In this document: positions 1-6,870 of the stretch, one piece after another
How positions within the stretch are numbered: position 1 is the first letter of the stretch
Layout: every line of letters starts with the position of its first letter
NCBI GenBank assembly: GCA_031271065.1
Contig: JAISWP010000215.1
Span: 1 to 17,117 of the forward strand
Reading direction: 5' to 3'
Length of the DNA stretch: 17,117 nucleotides
DNA from: Synergistaceae bacterium
GTDB lineage: Bacteria; Synergistota; Synergistia; Synergistales; Synergistaceae
Translations under genes and position numbers: made by a program
Notes under the pieces: model-generated
Databases searched by the model: none
What the model was told of the DNA's origin: nothing
The model's input: the letters and a program-made list of their open reading frames with translations, nothing else

Positions 1-450
1 GAGTTCAGCGTCAGCCAGGCCGTTGCCAACGGAGTCAAGATGGATCAGATAGGGCAGACCTTCGTCTGCAACTGGGACACCGCCCTGGCCCAGCAGGCTA
101 TGGAATCCGCTCTCGCCGCTCACGAGGGCAAGATCGAGCTCGTCATAGCGAACAACGACGGGATGGCGATGGGCGCGATAGCTGCCCTCTCGAACATAGG
201 CTACAACGTGGAGGGCGGAGATAAGCTCATCCCGGTTATCGGGGTCGACGCAACGGACCAGGCGGTCGACGCTATCGGCAAAGGAATCATGAGCGGCACG
301 GTAAAACAGGACGGCGAGGCCATGGGCAACGCGGTCTCCGAGATAATGCTCAACATGGTAGAAGGCAAAGCTCCTCTGGAAGGGACCGGATATTCCTTCG
401 ACGATACGGGGATATCGGTTCGCATCCCCTACTCTCCGTATGTGAAATAA
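1..450 (+). CDS. mglB: Galactose/methyl-galactoside ABC transporter substrate-binding protein (MglB-type), 5' partial
   Basis: The frame is open from base 1, so only the C-terminal 149 codons are present and the signal peptide and N-lobe lie outside the window. The protein would be the periplasmic galactose/glucose-binding component that feeds MglA and MglC. What is seen: an NWDTA segment, a VIANNDGMAMGA segment and a VIGVDATDQA segment. These line up with the parts of E. coli MglB that carry the sugar-stacking Trp and the hydrogen-bonding Asn and Asp. The C-terminus reads VRIPYSPYVK, close to the VRVPYV end of MglB. It is followed by a stem-loop and then mglA, the standard B-A-C order. The identity as a sugar-binding protein of this family is firm; the galactose preference is inferred from the motifs and from its neighbours. 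Confidence 0.9.
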   Translation, partial: EFSVSQAVANGVKMDQIGQTFVCNWDTALAQQAMESALAAHEGKIELVIANNDGMAMGAIAALSNIGYNVEGGDKLIPVIGVDATDQAVDAIGKGIMSGTVKQDGEAMGNAVSEIMLNMVEGKAPLEGTGYSFDDTGISVRIPYSPYVK

Positions 451-462
451 AAATTTCCGCAA

Positions 463-497
463 AACATACCGGAGGCCCCCGCGGCCTCCGGTATGTT
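463..497 (+). repeat. Intercistronic stem-loop between mglB and mglA
   Basis: AACATACCGGAGGCC at 463-477 is perfectly complementary to GGCCTCCGGTATGTT at 483-497, giving a 15-bp stem closed by the 5-nt loop CCCGC. It is not followed by a T-run, so it does not look like a simple intrinsic terminator. It lies 12 nt after the mglB stop and 30 nt before the mglA start. The likely role, inferred, is to protect the mglB mRNA 3' end or partly block read-through, so that the binding protein is made in excess over the membrane components. Confidence 0.8.
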
Positions 498-527
498 AGA
501 AATTGAGTCAAAAAAAGAGGAAATAAA

Positions 528-2027
528 ATGAGCGACGGAACTTTCATACTCGAAATGAAAGGCATCGACAAAGCATTCCCCGGAGTACAGGCCCTGGACA
601 AAGCCCAGCTGCGCCTCAGGGCCGGCAGCGTTCACGCGCTCATGGGAGAAAACGGCGCGGGCAAGTCCACGCTGATGAAATGTCTTTTCGGCATATACAG
701 GCCGGACGCCGGAGAGATACTCGTCATGGGCAGGCCGGTCCGTTTTGCCGGACCCAGGGAAGCTATGGACGGCGGCTTATCGATGGTGCATCAGGAACTC
801 AACCAGGTTTTAAAGCGCAGCGTGATGGAAAATATCTGGCTCGGCAGGTTCCCCAAGCGCATGGGTTTCGTCAGCCACCGGGAGATGTACGAAAAGACCC
901 GGGCGATATTCGACGATCTCGAAATAGACGCGGACCCCAGGACGCCGGTGGGCAGGCTCAGCGTTTCCCAGCGGCAGATGGTAGAAATAGCGAAGGCCGT
1001 CTCGTACAACGCGAGGATACTGGTCCTGGACGAACCGACCAGCTCTCTCACCAACGAGGAGGTGGAACACCTTTTCAGGATAATAGTCAAACTCCGCGAG
1101 AACGGAGTCGGCGTCATATATATCTCCCACAGGATGGAAGAAATACTGAAGATATCCGACGAAGTCACGATAATGAGGGACGGCAGGTGGATAGACACCG
1201 AGGCGGCTTCGAACCTGACGGTGGATAAGATAATAAAGATGATGGTGGGCAGGGACCTTACCCAGCGTTTTCCGCCCAAGACCAACGTCCCGGGGGACGA
1301 GCTCCTGGTGGTCGAGGGACTTTCCGGCATGTATCCGCCGACCTGCAGCGACGTCAGTTTCACTCTGCGGAGGGGCGAGATACTGGGCGTCGCGGGACTC
1401 GTTGGCAGCAGGCGCACCGAACTGCTCGAGACGATATTCGGCATAGCGCACCGGGCTAAAGGACGCATCATCAAGGATAACCGCCCCGTAAACAACAAAA
1501 ATTCCGCGCAGGCTATCCGCAGCGGATTCGCCATGCTCACGGAGGAACGCAGGGCCACGGGCATCTTCGCGGGGCTCGACGTCACTTTCAATTCGGTCAT
1601 AGCGAATATAGCCAGCTACAAAAAATATGGTTTTCTGTCCGGCAGGATGATGTACGGCGACACGAAATGGGTCGTCGACAGCATGAAAGTCAAAACCCCG
1701 TCGCAGAGGACACATATACGCAACCTGTCCGGAGGCAATCAGCAGAAGGTCATCATAGGGAGATGGCTTTTGACCAAACCTGACGTCCTGCTTCTGGACG
1801 AGCCCACCCGCGGCATCGACGTCGGAGCCAAGGCCGAAATATACCAGCTGATAATAAATCTGGCCTCCGAGGGGAAGGGCATAATAGTCGTATCGTCCGA
1901 AATGCCCGAACTGCTCGGCATATCCGACAGGATAATGGTCATGTCCGGGGGCAGGGCGGCCGGGATACTCGACATAAAGGACGCTACGCAGGAAGGGATA
2001 ATGCGCCTTGCGGCCAAATACGTCTAG
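528..2027 (+). CDS. mglA: Galactose/methyl-galactoside ABC transporter ATP-binding protein MglA
   Basis: This 499-residue double-ATPase energises sugar import through MglC at the inner face of the membrane. Domain 1 has Walker A GENGAGKST (residues 40-48), a Q-loop Gln 89, a variant signature LSVSQRQ (144-150), Walker B ILVLDEPT (164-171) and the switch His 201. Domain 2 has the degenerate Walker A usual for this family (GLVGSRRTE, 290-298), the signature LSGGNQQK (400-407) and an intact Walker B LLLDEPTRGIDVGAK (421-435). Its H-loop position reads VVSSEMPE rather than a His. Length and layout match MglA/RbsA proteins (about 500 residues). The ATG follows a purine-rich AGAGGAAA element. It sits between mglB and mglC, with 12 nt separating its stop from mglC. 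Confidence 0.95.
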   Translation: MSDGTFILEMKGIDKAFPGVQALDKAQLRLRAGSVHALMGENGAGKSTLMKCLFGIYRPDAGEILVMGRPVRFAGPREAMDGGLSMVHQELNQVLKRSVMENIWLGRFPKRMGFVSHREMYEKTRAIFDDLEIDADPRTPVGRLSVSQRQMVEIAKAVSYNARILVLDEPTSSLTNEEVEHLFRIIVKLRENGVGVIYISHRMEEILKISDEVTIMRDGRWIDTEAASNLTVDKIIKMMVGRDLTQRFPPKTNVPGDELLVVEGLSGMYPPTCSDVSFTLRRGEILGVAGLVGSRRTELLETIFGIAHRAKGRIIKDNRPVNNKNSAQAIRSGFAMLTEERRATGIFAGLDVTFNSVIANIASYKKYGFLSGRMMYGDTKWVVDSMKVKTPSQRTHIRNLSGGNQQKVIIGRWLLTKPDVLLLDEPTRGIDVGAKAEIYQLIINLASEGKGIIVVSSEMPELLGISDRIMVMSGGRAAGILDIKDATQEGIMRLAAKYV

Positions 2028-2039
2028 GGGGGTGACCCG

Positions 2040-3065
2040 ATGGGTCTATCGCTGACATCGAAAGAACGCTTTAAGGAGTGGCTCCTGAACTACTCCCTCT
2101 ACTTCATACTGGGAGTTCTGATAATCGCCGTCGTGGTGACGGACCCGACATTTCTCTCTTTCTCGAATTTCAGCAAGATCATGTCTCAGGCTTCTACCAG
2201 GGGGATAATGGCTCTGGGAGTGGCCGGCATGATAGTTTACACCGGGACCGACCTGTCGGCGGGACGCATCCTCGGATGCAGCGCCGCGATATCGGCGTCG
2301 CTCCTGCAGAGCGTCACTTACGCGTCGCGGATGTACCCAGGCATCACAGAACCTCTCCCGCTGATACTGCCGCTCATCCTGGCGATTTTGGCGGCAGCGG
2401 TATTCTGTCTCTTGAACGCGTTCGGGTTCGCCGTTTTGAAGATGCACCCTTTCATAATATCGCTGGGCACCCAGTTGATAGCGTACGGCGCATTGTGCCT
2501 TTATATCGACAGCCAGGCGAACGGAGCGCAGCCCCTGGCGAGCCTCGACCAGAGGTACATAAGCGCGGTCAACGGTTCGCTGCGGCTTGGGTCGGTCAGT
2601 ATACCCTATCTCGTGATCTATCTTGCCATCTGTTCAGTCGTCATGTGGATAATATGGAACAAGACGACCATCGGAAAGAACATGTTCGCCATCGGCGGCA
2701 ACCCCGAGGCCGCCGCCGTATCCGGGGTCAGCGTTACCCTCAATATATTCGCGGTGTACGTGATAGCCGGGATATTGTACGGCATAGCGGCGTTTCTCGA
2801 AGCCGGAAGGGTCCAGAGCGTCACCACCGCCACCGGTCTCAACTACGAGCTGGACGCCATAAGCGGGTGCGTGATAGGGGGCGTGTCGTTCACCGGGGGA
2901 GTAGGAACCATCCCGGGAGTGCTGATAGGGGTGATCATACTCCAGGTTATCAACTACAGCCTCTACTATCTGGGAGTGAATGCCTATTATCAGTATATAA
3001 TCAAGGGCGCGATAATAATTCTCGCGGTGGCTATAGATGTCCGGAAGTACATCGCCAGAAAATAA
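2040..3065 (+). CDS. mglC: Galactose/methyl-galactoside ABC transporter permease MglC
   Basis: This 341-residue integral membrane permease forms the translocation pore for the MglA-driven importer. It is a BPD_transp_2-type protein with about eight to ten hydrophobic segments. It has the family's TGTDLSAGRILGCSA segment after the second membrane span and the NKTTIGKNMFAIGGNPEAAAVSGV cytoplasmic loop (residues around 205-228), which contacts the ATPase in related importers. It ends with a C-terminal hydrophobic hairpin. The length is close to E. coli MglC (336). A GGGGGGTGA element just upstream of the ATG serves as ribosome binding site. As a single permease gene it probably works as a homodimer. 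Its 3' end overlaps the next small gene by 29 nt. Confidence 0.93.
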   Translation: MGLSLTSKERFKEWLLNYSLYFILGVLIIAVVVTDPTFLSFSNFSKIMSQASTRGIMALGVAGMIVYTGTDLSAGRILGCSAAISASLLQSVTYASRMYPGITEPLPLILPLILAILAAAVFCLLNAFGFAVLKMHPFIISLGTQLIAYGALCLYIDSQANGAQPLASLDQRYISAVNGSLRLGSVSIPYLVIYLAICSVVMWIIWNKTTIGKNMFAIGGNPEAAAVSGVSVTLNIFAVYVIAGILYGIAAFLEAGRVQSVTTATGLNYELDAISGCVIGGVSFTGGVGTIPGVLIGVIILQVINYSLYYLGVNAYYQYIIKGAIIILAVAIDVRKYIARK

Positions 3066-3219
3066 CGGCGCCGAAAAAAGGGCGGCGCGGGCAAGAGGCC
3101 TGCGCCGCAACCTCTACGAACACGTCGATATATCGCTTCGGACCCTGGATATAGTGATCGTGCTGTGCGCCGCTTTTATAATCGGGGCCGTCATACTGGG
3201 CATCCTCAGCGCCAGGTAA
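3037..3219 (+). CDS. Small single-pass membrane protein at the end of the mgl operon (unknown function)
   Basis: The gene encodes 60 residues and starts inside the last codons of mglC (29-nt overlap, different frame). A GGTGG element lies about 8 nt before its ATG. The N-terminal half is polar and basic (KRAARARGLRRN, residues 14-25). Residues about 38-57 form one hydrophobic segment (DIVIVLCAAFIIGAVILGIL), so an N-in, single-pass topology is predicted. I do not recognise the family and classical mgl operons have no such gene. Because it is out of frame with mglC and translationally overlapped, it is unlikely to be a fragment of a permease. It could be an accessory or stabilising subunit of the MglAC complex, but that is inference. 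A chance ORF remains possible, though the coherent basic-then-hydrophobic layout argues against it. Confidence 0.65.
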   Translation: MSGSTSPENNGAEKRAARARGLRRNLYEHVDISLRTLDIVIVLCAAFIIGAVILGILSAR

Positions 3220-3258
3220 CTATAATTCTAAATCAACTCGTCCACCGCGCCATATACG

Positions 3259-4782
3259 TCACTCCGCTCCCAGGGGCATCGAGTGCATCAGTTCGCGGGT
3301 CAGAGGGTAAAGCCTGCTGAAAATTTCGTAATATGTTTCATACTTCGAATGTACGTCCGCGTCGGGTTCGTAAACCGCCCCGGTGCGGATGATTCCGCGG
3401 AGACCGGCAAAGCCTTTGTTCTGTCCCGCCGCTATAGTGGCTATCAGCGCGTCCCCGTAGGAAGCCCCGACGTTTATGACCGGCGTGCTCAGCGTCCTGC
3501 CGGACACGTCTGACAGTATCCTCATCCAGAGGGGGTTTTTAGTTCCGCCGCCGACGGCCGTCAGCCGGCGGGGACTCGCCCCGAGGCTCTCCAGAATGTC
3601 CAGGTGCTGACGAAGGCTGTACGCCACGCCCTCCAGGCACGCGCGGTATATGTGGCCGCGCGTGTGGTGCAGGCCCAGACCGAAAAAAACGCCCTTTGCC
3701 TTCGGGTCTCCGATGGGACTGCGTTCCCCCGCGAAATAAGGCAGCGCCACCAGACCGTCGCAGCCCGGAGGGATGTCCTGCGCCGTCTCCATCATCATTT
3801 CAAACACGTTACGGCCCCCGTTCGATTCGGAGGACTCGAAATCCCGATACAGATTGTTCCCGAGCCATCGGGTTATGGTGCCGGCGTTGTTGGTAGCCCC
3901 CTGAATGGTGAAAACGCCGGGCACGACATAGCCGCTGCTCCACATGCGTTCGTCCCGCACCTCGCGGTCCGTGAGACATATCAGGTACATGGAGGAACCC
4001 AGCATCACCATCATATCCCCTGATTCGAGTATGCCCGCGCTTATGGCTTCGGCAGCCGCGTCATCCGTACCGGTGGTCACCGGCGTCCCTTCTGCCAGGC
4101 CGGTTTCCCGAGCGGCGGCGGCGGTGACCCTTCCCGCTATATCGGTCGTGGGCCGGCATTCTGGAACCTGGTCGGGGCGGAAGAACTCTCCGATGAGGTC
4201 CTCCCTGATTCTTCCGCCGTGGTAGATCGGGAAAAAGCAGGTCTGCGCCAGGAAATTATCGATCACGTACTCGCCTGTAAGTTTTGCCGTGATATAGGTG
4301 GAGCCGGTGCAGAACTTGTGCGTCTTTGCGAAAATCTCCGGCTCGTGTCTGCGGATCCACAGTATCTTGGCCGCGGCGTCCTCCGAGCCGAAGGGAGAAC
4401 CGCGCATCTCCAGCACCTTTTCCGGCCCGTAATAGCCGCCCAGAAACTTGAGTTCGTCCGTCGTTCTCGCGTCGATGCCGTAGAGTATGGCTTTGCGCAG
4501 AGGGCGGCAGCGCTCGTCCACCGGAACGCAGTCGGCCCCCAGAGTGCTTGCGCCGACCGCGGCGATCGAAGATGCCGGGACGCCGCTCTCTAGCAGCAAT
4601 TCGTTGGATATTTCGCAGAAATCGCGCCACCAGACTCCCTCGGCGTCATGTTCGTACCAGCCAGGGCGCGGGCTGTCCATGCCGTGTTTCCGCACCGACG
4701 CGGCCGTCAGTTCGCCGCCGGCGCCGATGATGACGCCCTTGCTCTCGTAGCTGCCTATGTCTATGCCCATGTAGTATTCCAA
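3259..4782 (-). CDS. FGGY-family carbohydrate kinase (xylulokinase-like)
   Basis: From a TTG at 4782 the protein has 507 residues, normal for FGGY kinases. The TTG is preferred because CCGGAGGTG lies about 8 nt upstream. The in-frame ATG 12 nt further on (4770) would sit too far from it. It should phosphorylate a free ketose, polyol or related sugar with ATP in the cytoplasm. Seen: the N-terminal ATPase-fold phosphate motif MGIDIGSYESKG (5-16), GSEDAAAKILWIRRHEPEIF (132-151), the TTGTDDAAAEA region (236-246) where Asp 240 fits the catalytic base, and the second FGGY signature GVFFGLGLHHTRGHIYRACLE (364-384). A Gly-rich AVGGGTKNPLW segment (409-419) binds the nucleotide in homologues. It lies downstream of a DeoR repressor and opposite a sugar importer, so its substrate is probably the sugar that importer brings in. 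The exact sugar cannot be read from the sequence; an LsrK-like role is an alternative. Confidence 0.88.
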   Translation of the reverse strand: MEYYMGIDIGSYESKGVIIGAGGELTAASVRKHGMDSPRPGWYEHDAEGVWWRDFCEISNELLLESGVPASSIAAVGASTLGADCVPVDERCRPLRKAILYGIDARTTDELKFLGGYYGPEKVLEMRGSPFGSEDAAAKILWIRRHEPEIFAKTHKFCTGSTYITAKLTGEYVIDNFLAQTCFFPIYHGGRIREDLIGEFFRPDQVPECRPTTDIAGRVTAAAARETGLAEGTPVTTGTDDAAAEAISAGILESGDMMVMLGSSMYLICLTDREVRDERMWSSGYVVPGVFTIQGATNNAGTITRWLGNNLYRDFESSESNGGRNVFEMMMETAQDIPPGCDGLVALPYFAGERSPIGDPKAKGVFFGLGLHHTRGHIYRACLEGVAYSLRQHLDILESLGASPRRLTAVGGGTKNPLWMRILSDVSGRTLSTPVINVGASYGDALIATIAAGQNKGFAGLRGIIRTGAVYEPDADVHSKYETYYEIFSRLYPLTRELMHSMPLGAE

Positions 4783-4817
4783 GGTAACACCTCCGGATTT
4801 ATCTCCCGATATCGTTC

Positions 4818-4854
4818 GCGAAAGTTCATAACGCGGCGCGTCATGAATTTTCGC
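4818..4854 (-). repeat. Inverted repeat between the DeoR regulator and FGGY kinase genes
   Basis: GCGAAAGTTCAT at 4818-4829 pairs with ATGAATTTTCGC at 4843-4854, with 11 of 12 Watson-Crick matches around a 13-nt spacer. It lies in the 89-nt gap between the two minus-strand genes, ahead of the kinase ribosome binding site. There is no T-run. It could be an mRNA stem-loop that sets kinase expression relative to the regulator, or an operator. The sequence alone does not decide which. Confidence 0.5.
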
Positions 4855-4871
4855 AAACCCGTGCGCGCAAT

Positions 4872-5690
4872 TTATTTCCGGGAGGCGGACCCGCCGGCGA
4901 GGCCCGCTATGTCGCCGGGGGAAGCCGCCGCCGCGACCCCCAGGGACGCGAAGTGCCTCCGGTATTCGCAGGGCATGCCTTCGTCGCTCATGATCATATT
5001 TACATCCCCGAGCCCGGCTATGCGCATGAACGACTTGATCCCGAATTTTTCGCTGCCCATAACTATCACGGTGCAGTCGGCAACGCCGCGGACCGCCTCG
5101 AATACGCCCCGCTCGTAAGGGGAGGAGCAGGTGAATCCAGCGGAAAATTCCGCCCCAGACACTCCGAAAAAAGCGTATTTCACCCTCAGGAGGCTCATGG
5201 AACGGTTCAAAATGTCCCCGCTCAGAAAGTGCCTGTCGTATCCGCTGAGATTGCCCCCCGGCATGCATACGGACGCGTTGACGTTGAGTGCCAGTATGGC
5301 TGCGGCCATGATGTTATTGGTCACCACGTTGACCCGCCTGTCCAGGAGCGCCTGGGCGACGGCTGCGCAGGTCTCCCCGCACCCGATGAATATCCACTCG
5401 TTATCGCAGACCAGCATTCCGGCTAGCTGGGCGACGTAAAGTTTGTCGGGGCTGAAATCGGTTATCTCGGGACGAAGGATAGAGCGGGAAAAGAAAGTCT
5501 GTTCCACTGAATCTTTGAGCCTCGCCCCGCCTCGGACGCGCTGGAGTTTGCCCCCGGAGGCCATTTCATCGAGATCGTCCCGTATGGTGACGGACGAAAC
5601 CTGGAACGTCTCGGCGAGATCGGACACGTGCACCTCGCCCTGAGCTATGACCAGTTCCTGTATCTTCAGTATCCTGTCGCGTTTTCTCAA
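4872..5690 (-). CDS. DeoR-family transcriptional regulator
   Basis: The gene encodes 272 residues from a TTG at 5690, with GGCGGAG just upstream; no in-frame ATG is better placed. Residues 1-57 are a DeoR-type winged helix-turn-helix (MRKRDRILKIQELV, then VSDLAETFQVSSVTIRDDL, then LQRVRGGA). Residues about 78-250 are the DeoRC sugar-phosphate sensor domain: a FIGCGETCAAVAQ phosphate-binding loop near 101, VVTNNIMAAAI, FFGVSGAEFSAGFT and a GSEKFG segment near 212 corresponding to the family's DHSKFG. Members of this family normally repress a catabolic operon and are released by a phosphorylated sugar. That fits the FGGY kinase encoded next and the divergent transporter. Its own promoter overlaps or abuts candidate operator boxes, so autoregulation is likely. 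The effector is unknown. Confidence 0.9.
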   Translation of the reverse strand: MRKRDRILKIQELVIAQGEVHVSDLAETFQVSSVTIRDDLDEMASGGKLQRVRGGARLKDSVEQTFFSRSILRPEITDFSPDKLYVAQLAGMLVCDNEWIFIGCGETCAAVAQALLDRRVNVVTNNIMAAAILALNVNASVCMPGGNLSGYDRHFLSGDILNRSMSLLRVKYAFFGVSGAEFSAGFTCSSPYERGVFEAVRGVADCTVIVMGSEKFGIKSFMRIAGLGDVNMIMSDEGMPCEYRRHFASLGVAAAASPGDIAGLAGGSASRK

Positions 5691-5731
5691 TGGCTCCGCC
5701 TTAATTCCGCTTTCGCGTCAAATCCGCGTCC

Positions 5732-5748
5732 GCAGCGCCGTGCGCTGC
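5732..5748 (-). repeat. Short GC hairpin in the regulator mRNA leader
   Basis: GCAGCGC (5732-5738) and GCGCTGC (5742-5748) form a perfect 7-bp stem with a 3-nt loop, 41 nt upstream of the regulator's TTG start and inside its predicted leader. There is no U-tract, so termination is unlikely. A translational or stability role is possible but unproven. Confidence 0.45.
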
Positions 5749-5771
5749 CAAACGGGGCGTCCTGTCTTTTA

Positions 5772-5831
5772 TTCAAATTTCGCGCCGGATAAAGGCGTCT
5801 TTGGCTTGAAATTTGAAATGAGGGAAATTTG
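5772..5831. promoter_or_regulatory. Candidate operator cluster for the DeoR-family regulator
   Basis: Three copies of one octamer occur within 60 bp: CAAATTTC at 5774-5781, GAAATTTG at 5808-5815 and GAAATTTG at 5824-5831. The first two extend to a 10-bp inverted repeat, TTCAAATTTC (5772-5781) against GAAATTTGAA (5808-5817). The last two are direct repeats 16 bp apart. They lie immediately downstream of the minus-strand -10 element, where a bound repressor would block the regulator's own transcription. Assignment to this DeoR protein is inference from position and repetition. Confidence 0.5.
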
Positions 5832-5838
5832 TTTTTAT

Positions 5839-5867
5839 ATTACACACCTTCATGGATAAGATGTCAA
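5839..5867 (-). promoter_or_regulatory. Predicted sigma70-type promoter for the regulator-kinase operon
   Basis: On the minus strand a perfect -35 box TTGACA (5867-5862) is followed by a 17-nt spacer and a -10 box TGTAAT (5844-5839), one mismatch from TATAAT. The transcript would start near 5832, directly at the GAAATTTG boxes, about 140 nt upstream of the TTG start. Confidence 0.65.
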
Positions 5868-5939
5868 GACAAAACGAAACTTTAACGCAAGGAAAAAGAA
5901 AATTTTATTGCCAATAGCAAACCTGACGCAATAAATTAC

Positions 5940-5968
5940 TTGCTTTTGAATATGGGTCATGCTATTAT
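5940..5968 (+). promoter_or_regulatory. Predicted sigma70-type promoter for the btpA-sugar transporter operon
   Basis: A -35-like TTGCTT (5940-5945), a 17-nt spacer and a -10-like TATTAT (5963-5968) give a good vegetative promoter. Transcription would start near 5975, about 50 nt before the first gene. It is over 100 bp from the candidate operator cluster, so repression at a distance or through unseen sites would be needed if the DeoR protein controls it. Confidence 0.55.
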
Positions 5969-6025
5969 TTCAACTGCTTACAAAATCTTTTCGATCAATT
6001 CATGTCAAGAAGGAGAGTTCACTCT

Positions 6026-6829
6026 ATGAGCTGGCTCAAAGACGTCATCGGCGTAGAAAAGGCGATCATTGCCATGTGCCATTTGAAAGCCATGCCGGGC
6101 GATCCCGGCTTCGACAAAGACAAGGGAATGGACTGGGTGGTCGAGGCGGCGGGGCGCGACCTGGCGGCGCTGCAGGATGGAGGGGTTGACGCCGTCATGT
6201 TTTCCAACGAGTTCAGCCTTCCGTATCTGACAGACGTGCGGAAGGAGACCGTGGCGGCGATGTCCCGCGTCATAGGGCAGCTGCTGCCGGACATACGGGT
6301 GCCGTTCGGGGTGAACGCGCTCTGGGACGGGGAAGCGTCCATCGACATAGCGGCGGCGACCGGCGCCGGGTTCGTCCGGGAAGTTTTCTCAGGGGTTTAC
6401 GCCAGCGATTTCGGCTTATGGAACACCAATTACGGCGCGGCCGCCCGGCACAGGGAAGCGGTCGGCGCGGGCGGCGTCAAGCTGATATTCAATATATTGC
6501 CGGAAGCCGCGAAGTACATGGCGGATAGGGATATAGCGGAAATCGCGAGGACGACCGTGTTTCACTGCAAATGCGACGCGCTGTGCGTAAGCGGTCCCAC
6601 GGCCGGCTCCTCGGTGGACTGCGGCATACTGAGGAAGGTCAGGGATGCTGTGCCGGGCACGGTGCTTTTCGCGAACACGGGATGCCGCGAGGATACGATC
6701 GCCGGTATACTGGCTGCGGCCGACGGGGCGGTCGTGGGCACCACGTTCAAGGAGGGAGGTGTGTTTGAAAACGCTGTCGACCCTGTGCGTGTAAAGCGCT
6801 TCATGGAGTGCGCGCGTCGCGCGAGATGA
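6026..6829 (+). CDS. BtpA/SgcQ-family TIM-barrel protein
   Basis: The 267-residue protein begins at the ATG at 6026, about 10 nt after AAGGAG; an in-frame ATG at 6002 lies upstream of that ribosome binding site and is not favoured. The family signature start VEKAIIAMCHLKAMPGDPGF (residues 10-29) is present, followed by FGVNALWDGEASIDIAAATGAGFVR and a late phosphate-binding-like segment (ADGAVVGTTFKEGG). BtpA proteins share a (beta-alpha)8 fold. BtpA itself is known for photosystem I biogenesis in cyanobacteria. Homologues in heterotrophs, such as E. coli SgcQ, sit in sugar-catabolic clusters and their reaction is not established. Here it leads an operon for a sugar ABC importer divergent from a sugar kinase, so a catabolic aldolase-, isomerase- or hydrolase-like step is more plausible than any photosynthetic role. 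Confidence 0.85.
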   Translation: MSWLKDVIGVEKAIIAMCHLKAMPGDPGFDKDKGMDWVVEAAGRDLAALQDGGVDAVMFSNEFSLPYLTDVRKETVAAMSRVIGQLLPDIRVPFGVNALWDGEASIDIAAATGAGFVREVFSGVYASDFGLWNTNYGAAARHREAVGAGGVKLIFNILPEAAKYMADRDIAEIARTTVFHCKCDALCVSGPTAGSSVDCGILRKVRDAVPGTVLFANTGCREDTIAGILAAADGAVVGTTFKEGGVFENAVDPVRVKRFMECARRAR

Positions 6830-6870
6830 CGTTGTTCCGGCGAATACATTAAATATGGGAGGTATGTTCC

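Larger units (their letters stand above)
5691..6025. promoter_or_regulatory. Divergent control region between deoR-type regulator and btpA-type operon
   Basis: This 335-nt gene-free stretch is markedly more AT-rich in its middle (about 5760-6005) than the flanking genes. It holds a promoter for each direction, a group of GAAATTTG-type boxes and a small GC hairpin, listed separately. The regulator's untranslated leader would be about 140 nt and the btpA-side leader about 50 nt. I see no riboswitch that I recognise. Confidence 0.75.

Noticed and set aside
463..497. The mglB-mglA hairpin as a rho-independent terminator
   Set aside because: There is no T-run after the stem and mglA starts 30 nt later in the same operon. 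The same argument applies to the hairpin at 7903-7936.
791..1715. Overlapping long minus-strand frames opposite mglA
   Set aside because: mglA has full ABC motifs over the same bases. The antisense translations show no fold or motif.
3259..5268. A 669-codon minus-strand frame running from the kinase through the regulator gene
   Set aside because: The part beyond 4782 is a different frame of the DeoR-family gene and has no domain sense. The kinase fold begins at the TTG with a good ribosome binding site.
6002..6028. Upstream ATG at 6002 as the start of the BtpA-family gene
   Set aside because: The AAGGAG element lies between 6002 and 6026, so the ATG at 6026 is the better start. It also gives the usual family N-terminus.
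6026..6829. A photosynthetic role for the BtpA-family protein
   Set aside because: No photosynthesis genes are near and the context is sugar catabolism. SgcQ-type homologues in heterotrophs explain it better.
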